This document shows positions 1 through 8,009 of a stretch of 9,772 nt of DNA, piece by piece (position 1 is the stretch's first letter; each line of letters begins with the position of its first letter). The notes under the pieces were generated by a model that saw nothing but the letters and a program-made list of their open reading frames with translations, made no database searches and was not told the origin of the DNA. Source of the stretch: Ilumatobacteraceae bacterium. Its GTDB lineage: Bacteria > Actinomycetota > Acidimicrobiia > Acidimicrobiales > Ilumatobacteraceae. Location of the stretch: the NCBI GenBank assembly GCA_019090765.1, contig JAHRVJ010000288.1, positions 1 through 9,772 on the forward strand, given 5' to 3'. The position numbers and the translations under genes are program-made.

Positions 1-252
1 CGCCAAAAAGCAAACAAAGCAATGGGTCGCCAGGAGGTGGCCCAGGCCGAAACCCGAAAGAAGACATTTCGGATCGGAGCGCTCGTAGTTGGTGGCCTCG
101 CCGTCGTAATCGCGCTCGTGTGGGTCGCTAGCGCGCTTACTGGAGACGACGACAACGACGAAGTTGAGATCCCCACAACGACGACCGAGGTCACTGTCGT
201 CACCGACCCCGAAGTATCGGTTGTTCCCGAGCCCGACACTACGGGGGGCTGA
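1..252 (+). CDS. Small single-pass membrane protein, 5' end outside window
   Basis: The reading frame is open to the left edge, so the first visible ATG (position 22) is probably internal; 83 residues are visible. Before that ATG the frame reads R-Q-K-A-N-K-A, a basic stretch that continues naturally into MGRQEVAQAE. The visible part has a charged, basic N-terminal region (to about visible residue 25), one strongly hydrophobic segment (about 27-46, rich in V, A, L) and a short acidic, Thr-rich tail (DDDNDEVE, then TTTTEVTVV) that should lie outside the cell. I do not recognise an enzymatic domain. The stop TGA overlaps the ATG of the cyclophilin gene by 1 nt (TGATG), so the two are almost certainly cotranscribed and translationally coupled. 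Small basic-plus-TM proteins upstream of exported cyclophilins are familiar in actinobacteria, but the function is unknown to me. Confidence 0.72.
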   Translation, partial: RQKANKAMGRQEVAQAETRKKTFRIGALVVGGLAVVIALVWVASALTGDDDNDEVEIPTTTTEVTVVTDPEVSVVPEPDTTGG

Positions 253-980
253 TGAGGGCGTTCCGCTCACGCTCCGTTCTTGGTGTGGCCGTTTGTCTGG
301 CCGTAATTGCCACCGCGTGTGGCAGCGACGGCGAATCCTCGACCAGCCAAGCCGACACCATCGTTGACACGACGGCTACCTCCGACACCAACGGCGAAGA
401 CGACAGCGCTGATGCGGCTGCTGACACTTCGGATTGCCCGCCGATTGAAGGCACTAGCACTCAGAACCGGTCGTTCGATTCGGCTCCCCCGATGTGTCTC
501 GACCCAGATGCCACCTACACCGCGATAATCACAACCAATAAGGGCGAGTTCACGATCGAGCTGGATCCTGATCAGGCACCAGTGGCGACCAACAACTTCG
601 TCTTCTTGGCTCGCAATCAGTACTTCAACGAAACAGAATGCCATCGCATCATCCCCGGTTTCGTCGTGCAGTGTGGTGACCCCACCGCAACAGGTACGGG
701 CGGCCCCGGCTACACGATCATCGACGAGCCGCCCGCCACAGGGCAGTACGAAATCGGGTCGATCGCAATGGCCAAGACAGCCGCTCCTGACAGCGCCGGC
801 AGCCAGTTCTTTATCATCACTGGCGAAGACGGCGCAGCTCTCCCACCCGAGTACGCACTGTTCGGTCAGGTCATTACAGGGTTCGACGAAACAGTCGGCG
901 TGATGGAAGCCGCGGGCTCAGCGAGCGGCACGCCCGGTGAGCCGATCCGGATCGAATCGATCACCATCGTCCAGTCCTGA
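252..980 (+). CDS. Exported lipoprotein peptidyl-prolyl cis-trans isomerase (cyclophilin type)
   Basis: 242 aa. Residues 1-22 form a lipoprotein signal peptide (basic MRAFRSR, hydrophobic core, lipobox ATAC with C23 as the lipidated Cys). Residues 24-60 are a Ser/Thr/Asp-rich linker, and the cyclophilin domain runs from about 88 to 242. The active-site hairpin is C130-H-R-I-I-P-G-F-V-V-Q-C141-G-D; R132, F137 and Q140 correspond to human CypA R55, F60 and Q63. The GSQFFI motif (183-188) gives the second half of the active site. By family it would catalyse proline isomerisation and help fold exported proteins at the outer face of the membrane. The usual Phe before HR and the first Gly of QGG are both Cys here. 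C62 and C82 lie in a short conserved-looking segment before the domain and could form another disulfide. The start ATG overlaps the upstream stop codon. The gene ends 32 nt from the convergent mrpG. Confidence 0.93.
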   Translation: MRAFRSRSVLGVAVCLAVIATACGSDGESSTSQADTIVDTTATSDTNGEDDSADAAADTSDCPPIEGTSTQNRSFDSAPPMCLDPDATYTAIITTNKGEFTIELDPDQAPVATNNFVFLARNQYFNETECHRIIPGFVVQCGDPTATGTGGPGYTIIDEPPATGQYEIGSIAMAKTAAPDSAGSQFFIITGEDGAALPPEYALFGQVITGFDETVGVMEAAGSASGTPGEPIRIESITIVQS

Positions 981-1012
981 CGATCTCCACCAGGATCGCG
1001 GAACTCACCTAA

Positions 1013-1348
1013 CTAATCGGCGGCGGGTCCGTCTTGCTCGTCGCGTGTCAGCTGATCTACGTCATCTAGCTGCACCACCACTTGCCGGCGTGACGCCCTG
1101 CTCAGCGCATGGGCACCGACAGGTGACGACAACAGTTGGAGGATTACGACCAACACCAGTGTCGTAATCGCGATCTCCGTACCAATTTCGATGGCTGCGC
1201 CGATCGCAACCAACAACAGCCCGAGGGTTGGCGCCTTTGCGGCGGCGTGCATGCGCGATAGGAAATCGGGGAAACGGACCGTTCCGATCCCGCCAATCAT
1301 CGCCAACGCTGACCCAACCACCAGAAAAACTCCGCTCACGATGCTCAT
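1013..1348 (-). CDS. mrpG: Na+/H+ antiporter subunit G (MrpG/MnhG)
   Basis: 111 aa, the usual size for MrpG plus a somewhat long polar C-terminus. Three membrane segments are visible (about 2-22, 41-56, 59-75). The family signature is clear: GTVRFPDFLSRMHAAAKAPTLG at residues 22-43, followed by SPVGAHALSRA (75-85). MrpG is a small membrane subunit of the multisubunit Na+/H+ antiporter and is needed for complex assembly and activity. It is the last gene of the operon. Its ATG shares one base with the stop of mrpF (TGATG), and no strong Shine-Dalgarno sequence precedes it, so coupling to mrpF is likely. The charged tail (residues 86-111) is probably cytoplasmic. The gene stops at a TAG and faces the cyclophilin gene tail to tail. 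Confidence 0.94.
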   Translation of the reverse strand: MSIVSGVFLVVGSALAMIGGIGTVRFPDFLSRMHAAAKAPTLGLLLVAIGAAIEIGTEIAITTLVLVVILQLLSSPVGAHALSRASRRQVVVQLDDVDQLTRDEQDGPAAD

Positions 1349-1599
1349 CAGTCACCGCGCCGTTCGATAAATCGCGACAGCGCGGTAGTACCGACAAACC
1401 CGACAAGCACGGCGACCAATACCGTTTCGACTGTGAGCCCGCTGTGTTTATCGGTCGCAACGACCACGATCGCAATCACGATGGTCGACAGCAGACCATC
1501 GACCCCGACGACGCGATCAGGCAGGCTAGGCCCGCGCAGGAGCCGGTACATGAAACACCCAGCGCCGATGAACAGCATTGCTAAGGAGGCCTCAATCAT
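1348..1599 (-). CDS. mrpF: Na+/H+ antiporter subunit F (MrpF/MnhF)
   Basis: 83 aa from the ATG at 1599. A longer in-frame reading begins at 1680, but its first 27 residues are charged, lie inside mrpE and do not resemble the family. The ATG at 1599 gives MIEASLAMLF, a normal MrpF beginning, with an AAGGTG ribosome-binding sequence 7 nt upstream. The signature RGPSLPDRVVGVD occupies residues 22-34, with D28 and D34 at the conserved acidic positions. Three membrane segments are predicted (about 2-20, 33-49, 56-74). MrpF is a small subunit of the antiporter and in some species has been linked to bile-salt or Na+ efflux. The start overlaps the end of mrpE by 8 nt (ATGATTGA), and the stop overlaps mrpG by 1 nt. 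Confidence 0.93.
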   Translation of the reverse strand: MIEASLAMLFIGAGCFMYRLLRGPSLPDRVVGVDGLLSTIVIAIVVVATDKHSGLTVETVLVAVLVGFVGTTALSRFIERRGD

Positions 1600-2145
1600 T
1601 GCCAGACACCTTGGCGACCGCGGCATCAATCGCCGCGACTTGCTGGCGCGTTCCGAAGGCTTTGACCACCAATCGTTCAAGCCGGTACACGCTGGCCCTC
1701 ACTGTGGCCGAGTCCTTGTAGTGGAGCACGTGAATATAGAGAGTAGGCGGACTGTCGTTGTCGCTTCCGCGAACATCGACCGTCAGTGTGCCAGGGGTGA
1801 GCGTCACCGAGTTACCAACCAGAGTGACCAGCCCTGCCGTCGAAACGTGCATCGGTACCGCCACAATGGCCCGATCAATTTTGGATCCGGGGGTGATGAT
1901 CTCCCAAGCAACTTGGAGGTTGGACTTCACCAACTGATACATGAAGTAGCCCAAGTACACCAGAGCCGATACGGGGTGGAAGGTGGTGAGCTGGATACCG
2001 CGTACGCCAGTCGGGCGAGCAATAACAACCACGGCTATCGCGATTGCCAGCCCCGCGAGGAGGCTGGCAGCACTGAAGTCTCCCCAGAGCAGCGCCCAAA
2101 GCAGTGTCAGCCAAAGCACCAGAGTTGGAAGCCGCACGCTCGGAG

Positions 2146-2149
<4 letters not shown>
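1592..2149 (-). CDS. mrpE: Na+/H+ antiporter subunit E (MrpE/MnhE)
   Basis: 185 aa from GTG at 2149. The frame is open to 2299, but the extra N-terminus is Arg/Ser-rich, lies within mrpD and is unlike MrpE. The GTG forms a GTGA overlap with the mrpD stop and has a GAGG ribosome-binding sequence 6 nt upstream. Membrane segments lie near residues 8-23, 27-44 and 58-74, followed by a cytoplasmic C-terminal domain. Family motifs include YQLVKSNLQVAWEI (71-84), LTPGTLTVDV (117-126) and YIHVL (138-142). MrpE is required for full antiport in characterised systems, with its soluble domain packing on the cytoplasmic side. It is slightly longer than the usual 160-170 residues because of a C-terminal extension ending in a helical, Ala-rich stretch. 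Confidence 0.92.
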
Positions 2150-3641
<1,492 letters not shown>

Positions 3642-3645
<4 letters not shown>

Positions 3646-4061
3646 AGCCGATCCTCATCGGCGGCCTGTTCACGCTCGGCTTCTCTGGACTCCTCGACGA
3701 TCTGGTCGCTGCTCCACCGGCTCGCGATGAACCGGTCCTCGACATCGTCTTCGACGACGTCGTCGTGGGTGATCTTCCAGCTCCGGTACCCGAGTGCGAG
3801 AAGGAAGGCAGTGACACCGAATGTGATCACGATCGACGTGAGCGCCAGCGCCTGGGGAAGCGGGTCGGAGAAGTCCGCAGCCGGAGCTGTCCCGATGATC
3901 GGAGACTCGCCGCCTTCGCCACCCGAGGTGAGCAGCAAGATGTTCGCTCCGTGCCCCATGAGTCCGACCCCGATCAGGATCCGCGAGAGTCGACGCTGCA
4001 ACAGCATCCAGGTACCGGTCGCGAACAGCACCGCGCACCCGAAAGCGAGGAGGACACTCAT
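3642..4061 (-). CDS. mrpC: Na+/H+ antiporter subunit C (MrpC/MnhC), NuoK-like
   Basis: 139 aa with three membrane segments (about 2-20, 26-44, 70-92), the topology of NuoK. Family motifs are RILIGVGLMGHGANILLL (27-44) and DPLPQALALTSIVITFGVTAF (66-86). Typical MrpC proteins end shortly after the third helix; this one carries about 40 further residues (98-139) that are very acidic and hydrophilic (VVEDDVEDR, EESREAEREQAADEDR), presumably cytoplasmic. MrpC together with the MrpA C-terminus and MrpG/F contributes to the central part of the antiporter. It overlaps mrpB at its start and mrpD at its stop, each by ATGA. Only a weak GGGTG-type ribosome-binding sequence precedes the start, so reinitiation from mrpB is likely. 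Confidence 0.95.
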
Positions 4062-4585
4062 CGCCGCACCCAGAGCTTGGCTCGTTGGTTGTCGCTGCCA
4101 TCATCCTCAGCGCCTGGCTGGTCGCTGCGCTCGTCACCGAAGGCCGCGAAAGCCATCAGGATCAGTCCGATCACGACGATGGCGACTCCAACATCGAACG
4201 GCAACGCGCTCGTGACCTTGACGTGATGGAAGACCGGCAGATCAAACTCGATGTCACCGTGTTCGAGGATCGACTCACCGAATAGGAGGGGAACAAACGC
4301 GGTCGCGGCAGCGATGAACAAGCCAGTGCCAAGCAACACATGCGCTGGAAGGCGGAACGTCGTGCGGACCGCTTCAGCGCCGCCGGAAACATAACGAAGC
4401 GCGAGCGCCGCCCCGACCATCAAACCGCCGACAAAGCCGCCGCCAGGCCGATTGTGACCTGCAAATAGGAAATACACGGCAAGTACGAGAATCGATGGGA
4501 AAAGCACCTTGATCGACGTGTCGAGGATCAGCATCCGCGGGTCGGCACGCTGCACATCTGGCTCATCGCGCGTTGAGTCGGTCAT
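4058..4585 (-). CDS. mrpB: Na+/H+ antiporter subunit B (MrpB/MnhB)
   Basis: 175 aa. A hydrophilic, Asp/Arg-rich N-terminus (1-18) precedes four membrane segments (about 20-41, 50-66, 82-100, 128-149). The MnhB signature GHNRPGGGFVGG is at residues 43-54. The C-terminal 25 residues are acidic then basic (DERSDQPGAEDDGSDNQ, KLWVRR). A separate mrpB beside a full-length mrpA that has its own MnhB-like C-terminus defines the seven-gene (group 1) arrangement rather than the fused MrpAB type. The ATG overlaps the mrpA stop (ATGA), and no clear ribosome-binding sequence is seen, which fits translational coupling. Confidence 0.95.
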   Translation of the reverse strand: MTDSTRDEPDVQRADPRMLILDTSIKVLFPSILVLAVYFLFAGHNRPGGGFVGGLMVGAALALRYVSGGAEAVRTTFRLPAHVLLGTGLFIAAATAFVPLLFGESILEHGDIEFDLPVFHHVKVTSALPFDVGVAIVVIGLILMAFAAFGDERSDQPGAEDDGSDNQRAKLWVRR

Positions 4586-6969
4586 CGCGACACCGCAGAA
4601 GTTTGCGAGGTGTCAGCTTCATCGTCGACGATCTCTTCAAACACCGGGGCCTCAGTGTCGTTTCGACGCCGACCGGCCCGCGCCAGGCTGACGGCGCCTG
4701 CCGCCGCGACCAGCAATACCGTTACCTCACCCAATGTGTCCCAGCCGCGGAAGTCAACCAGGATTACGTTGACAACATTGTGACCCTTGCCCTTCGGGAG
4801 CGAATTCTCAACCATGACGTCGGACATCTGCGGTCCGCTCACCTGCGACCGGGCGCCACTCGCACTTAGCGCGAACACGAAGATCGCAACACCGACCGCA
4901 GCCGATACGGCAATCCGCATCGGAGCCGCGATGGCTGGAGCATGATGCCGCCAAGATCGAGGCAAGAACCGCAACACCAGTACGAACAGCACGGTGCTAA
5001 GCGTCTCGATCGAGAACTGTGTCAATGCCAAGTCCGGCGCCCCTTGGGTGACATAGAGACCCGCCATCGAGTAGCCGACGGCACCCAGCATCAGCGCCGC
5101 CGCGATGCGGTGACGCACGATAGAGGCTCCGAGGGCAGCAGCGATGATCAGCGCTACGAACGCGGCGTGCGCCGGCGTCTCGATGAACTGCGGGAACTCA
5201 TCGAGATCGCGGGCGAAACCCGTTAGCGGCACCATGGTCAACGTAAGCAGGATGATCGCGATATAGATCGGAAGCGAACCATTCTGCACTGTTGCAGTGA
5301 CTCGACGGGCCGTGGCGCTGATCGCGCGGAGGATCCCCAGGACCGACTGATCTGCCGTCGGCAGAAAGCGAATCGCTTCCGACCCGCGCCGTTGGGCTAG
5401 CGCAACTTGAGTCCGCAGCAGGGTGAGCACGACACCGCCCGCGATCACTACGGCCGACAACAGCAGGGCCTCGTTGAAACCTGCCCACAGGTGTAGGGCC
5501 TTCGGGTGGCTCCCGGGATAAAGCGCCACTGTCGCGGCCTCGACCAGCCGATTGAGGAGCCCAGGGGCAAGACCGAACACGACCGTTGCGACCGCCAGCA
5601 GGCCAGCGGGTGCGAGGAATGATGCACTCGGAGTCTGCGCCGAGCGCGAGATGACATCACGGTCTGGGCTCCCGAAGACGCCAAACATCCCGAGCACGAA
5701 TCGCGCCGAGTACGCGAAGGTCAACATTGAGGCGACGACGATTGCGACGAGCAGCACGGTTGTGCCGACGAAATCGCCGTGCTCGAGATACCCGTCGAGG
5801 GCCTTCTCCTTGCCGACAAAACCGAACAATGGTGGGATGCCAGCCATCGAGGCGGCGCTGATCAGGGCAACGATCTGAACAGGTCGCCAGGATTTGTCGA
5901 AGCCGTGAAGAGACCGGATGTCCCGGGTGCCGGTGCCGTGATCGACGATGCCAACGACCATGAACAAGGCGGCCTTAAACGCCGCGTGAGCCAGAATTAG
6001 CACTACTCCGGCCTCGGCGATGTGGTACTCACCTGCGCCGAACAGCAACATCATGAACCCAAGTTGGCTTACTGTTCCATAGGCAAGGAGCAGCTTGAGA
6101 TCGTTCTGGCGAAGCGCTCGTAAACCACCGATCACCATGGTGATCGCGCCAACACTCAACACCACGAGTCGCCAGTTGCCCTGCATTGCAAACACCGGTG
6201 CCAGCCGAGCAACCAAGTACACGCCAGCCTTCACCATGGTCGCCGAGTGCAAGTAGGCACTCACTGGTGTCGGGGCGACCATCGCTGCCGGCAACCAACT
6301 ACTGAACGGTGCCTGAGCCGACTTCGTAAACGCTCCGATCAGTACCAGGATCAGGGCAACGTTGACAACGGTCCCGCTCGGAGGGTCCGCCAGCAACGCT
6401 GAGATCTGATACGTCCCAGCCGTCTGCCCGATCATGATCAGGCCGGCCAGCAACACCAGACCGCCAGCTCCCGTGATGAAAATTGCTTGGAGGGCTGCGG
6501 CACGAGCGCGGGGGTTCTTATCGTCATTGCCGATTAGGAGATATGAGGTAACCGATGTCAATTCCCAAAAGATGAACAGGGCAATCAGATGATCGGCGAA
6601 GACCACGCCCAGCATCGCTCCAGCAAAAAGTGTGAGCACTCCGGCGAGACGTGCCAGGCCCGGTTCGTCCGAGGTGAAGTAGCCGAGTGAGTACAAACAG
6701 ATGAGCAAGCCGATGCCCGACACCAGTGTCACCATCACCAAGGAGAACGCATCGAACCGAAGGTCAATGTTGAGGTCAAGTCCAGCCACCCAGGTGTACG
6801 ACTCCGACACCGGCTCACCATCAAGTACTGCACCGGTCTGGGTGAGGGCCCACGCAACTGTTACCAGCGGCGCAACAGCGGCGACAAGGAAGGCCATCCG
6901 CCCTAACAGGCGGCCAGCACCAATAATCCCAATTCCAAGTACAAGGTGGATGACGAGAATGACAAACAT
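4582..6969 (-). CDS. mrpA: Na+/H+ antiporter subunit A (MrpA/MnhA), NuoL-like
   Basis: 795 aa from ATG at 6969, normal for MrpA. The N-terminal two thirds form the NuoL-like antiporter module. Likely ion-path residues, numbered from this start, are E136 (IFWELTSVTSYLL), K216 (GAFTKSAQAPFSSWLP), H241 and K247 (YLHSATMVKAGVY), H328 and K332 (LAHAAFKAALF) and K387 (FGFVGKEKA). The last third carries the MrpA-specific part: ETPAHAAF, then GAPDLALTQFSIETLS, then NVVNVILVDFRGWDTLGE and a final helix. The tail is acidic (EAPVFEEIVDDEAD). MrpA is thought to be the main Na+/H+ exchange subunit. The frame continues upstream to a TTG at 7029, adding 20 polar residues. ATG 6969 is preferred because MFVILVIHLVLG matches the usual MrpA start, though neither has a convincing ribosome-binding sequence. 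First gene of the operon. Confidence 0.95.
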   Translation of the reverse strand: MFVILVIHLVLGIGIIGAGRLLGRMAFLVAAVAPLVTVAWALTQTGAVLDGEPVSESYTWVAGLDLNIDLRFDAFSLVMVTLVSGIGLLICLYSLGYFTSDEPGLARLAGVLTLFAGAMLGVVFADHLIALFIFWELTSVTSYLLIGNDDKNPRARAAALQAIFITGAGGLVLLAGLIMIGQTAGTYQISALLADPPSGTVVNVALILVLIGAFTKSAQAPFSSWLPAAMVAPTPVSAYLHSATMVKAGVYLVARLAPVFAMQGNWRLVVLSVGAITMVIGGLRALRQNDLKLLLAYGTVSQLGFMMLLFGAGEYHIAEAGVVLILAHAAFKAALFMVVGIVDHGTGTRDIRSLHGFDKSWRPVQIVALISAASMAGIPPLFGFVGKEKALDGYLEHGDFVGTTVLLVAIVVASMLTFAYSARFVLGMFGVFGSPDRDVISRSAQTPSASFLAPAGLLAVATVVFGLAPGLLNRLVEAATVALYPGSHPKALHLWAGFNEALLLSAVVIAGGVVLTLLRTQVALAQRRGSEAIRFLPTADQSVLGILRAISATARRVTATVQNGSLPIYIAIILLTLTMVPLTGFARDLDEFPQFIETPAHAAFVALIIAAALGASIVRHRIAAALMLGAVGYSMAGLYVTQGAPDLALTQFSIETLSTVLFVLVLRFLPRSWRHHAPAIAAPMRIAVSAAVGVAIFVFALSASGARSQVSGPQMSDVMVENSLPKGKGHNVVNVILVDFRGWDTLGEVTVLLVAAAGAVSLARAGRRRNDTEAPVFEEIVDDEADTSQTSAVSR

Positions 6970-7100
6970 GAAATGAGTTGCAGCGGGCGAGTCGTGCTCG
7001 CCGAACTCGTCCGACGATATGCCACCCAACTCCAGAACGGCGGCATTGTCTGTTCTGCTCCGCCTTGGATGGCAAATCTGTGGAGAATTAGCCTTTGGAC
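6970..7100. promoter_or_regulatory. Divergent control region between mrp operon and hbd
   Basis: This 131-nt gap must hold the promoters for the whole mrp operon (leftward) and for the dehydrogenase (rightward), because both are first genes. On the - strand a possible promoter is TTGCCA (7075-7070) with GACAAT (7050-7045), spaced 19 nt; this is only a moderate match and would leave a leader of about 70 nt. An inverted repeat CAGAAC (7033-7038) / GTTCTG (7052-7057) flanks that -10 and could be an operator, but 6-bp arms occur easily by chance. Confidence 0.4.
7065..7094 (+). promoter_or_regulatory. Candidate leaderless promoter of hbd
   Basis: TTGGAT (7065-7070) is followed after 18 nt by TAGCCT (7089-7094), which fits the actinobacterial -10 pattern TANNNT. 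The ATG at 7101 lies 6 nt past the -10, just where transcription should begin, so the mRNA would be leaderless. This supports ATG 7101 as the start over the in-frame TTG at 7095. A competing reading is that GGAGAA at 7082-7087 acts as a ribosome-binding sequence for that TTG. Confidence 0.4.
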
Positions 7101-7952
7101 ATGACTGACATCAAGACAGTGGGAGTAGTCGGCTCGGGGATCATGGGAGCCGGTTTGGCAGAGGTCGCGGCACGATCAGAGTTCAACGTTGTAGTGCGAT
7201 CACGAACCCAGGCCGGCGCCGATTCCGTGCTGGCACGGATCGACAAAGGCCTAACTAAGCAGGTGTCAAGAGATCGGCTGTCCGAGGAGGACCGCGTGTC
7301 GATCCTTGGGCGAATCTCTGTCACCGACGACCTCAACCAACTCGCTGAGTGCGATCTCGTGATCGAGAGCGTTATCGAGGACATGGACATCAAGCGCGAA
7401 TTGTTTGCGCAACTCGATCGCATCATCCAACCCGACGCCATCCTCGCTACGAATACCTCAACGCTCGCGGTGGTCGACTTAGCAGTGGCGACCGAACGGA
7501 CAGACAAGGTTTGCGGAATCCATTTCTTCAACCCGGCGCCAATGATGAAGCTCGTCGAGGTAATCGCCCCGATCACGGCGTCAGAAGAGACCATTTCTGC
7601 GGCGCTGAAATTCGCTGGCGATTGCGGCAAAGATGCTGTTCAAGTTGAAGACCGGGCCGGGTTCATCGTGAACGCGTTGCTGTTCCCGTATCTCAACAAT
7701 GCCGTCAGAATGTGGGAGCAAGGCACGGCGTCGATGGACGACATCGATACCGCGATGCAGGGCGGTTGCAACTTTCCGATGGGTCCGTTCGCGCTCCTCG
7801 ACCTTGTGGGGCTCGACACTTCACTGGCAATCCTGGACGCGCTCCACGACGAATTCCGCGATCCGAATTACGCCGCGGCACCGGTCCTGCGGCGAATGGT
7901 CGCAGCCGGTCACCTCGGCCGCAAAACCAAGCAAGGCTTCCGCAGCTACTGA
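7101..7952 (+). CDS. 3-hydroxybutyryl-CoA dehydrogenase (short FadB2/Hbd type)
   Basis: 283 aa, the usual single-domain-pair size. The N-terminal Rossmann domain begins with GVVGSGIMGAG (8-18). The motif IESVIEDMDIKRELF (88-102), ATNTST (116-121) and the catalytic segment GIHFFNPAPMMKLVEV (139-154) follow, with H141 and E153 as the catalytic pair and N191 in the VNALL segment. The C-terminal domain has NFPMGPFALLDLVGLD (224-239) and ends in GRKTKQGFRSY. It would interconvert acetoacetyl-CoA (or longer 3-oxoacyl-CoA) and the (S)-3-hydroxyacyl-CoA in the cytoplasm. After the second beta strand, where NAD-specific enzymes usually carry Asp or Glu, this protein has R33-S34-R35. The ethylmalonyl-CoA mutase gene downstream suggests a place in acetyl-CoA assimilation, though a beta-oxidation or butyrate role is possible. 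An in-frame TTG at 7095 is the alternative start. Confidence 0.92.
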   Translation: MTDIKTVGVVGSGIMGAGLAEVAARSEFNVVVRSRTQAGADSVLARIDKGLTKQVSRDRLSEEDRVSILGRISVTDDLNQLAECDLVIESVIEDMDIKRELFAQLDRIIQPDAILATNTSTLAVVDLAVATERTDKVCGIHFFNPAPMMKLVEVIAPITASEETISAALKFAGDCGKDAVQVEDRAGFIVNALLFPYLNNAVRMWEQGTASMDDIDTAMQGGCNFPMGPFALLDLVGLDTSLAILDALHDEFRDPNYAAAPVLRRMVAAGHLGRKTKQGFRSY

Positions 7953-8000
7953 GCCAACCTGGCGACACCCAAGCGGCCCGCCTCATTCCCAGTTGGGCGC

Positions 8001-8009
8001 TGGCAGAAT
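8001..8009 (+). promoter_or_regulatory. Candidate extended -10 promoter of aat
   Basis: TGG plus CAGAAT (8001-8009) resembles an extended -10 element (TGN followed by a TATAAT-like hexamer, 4 of 6 matches). Transcription would begin near 8016-8017, where an in-frame GTG lies (codon 4 of the ATG-8008 reading). There is no -35 that I would trust. If real, aat has its own leaderless transcript starting at GTG 8017. Confidence 0.3.

Noticed and set aside
981..998. CGATC/GATCG hairpin between the convergent cyclophilin and mrpG genes.
   Set aside because: Only 5 bp with an 8-nt loop and no T-run; too weak to call a terminator, although some termination signal is expected here.
6970..7029. TTG-started 20-residue N-terminal extension of MrpA.
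   Set aside because: The extra residues are polar and unlike the family, whose members begin at the first membrane helix; the only nearby GGAG touches the TTG with no spacing.
7699..8007. Long upstream extension of the Aat frame inside the dehydrogenase gene.
   Set aside because: The translation is low-quality out-of-frame sequence, and family homology begins only after 8008.
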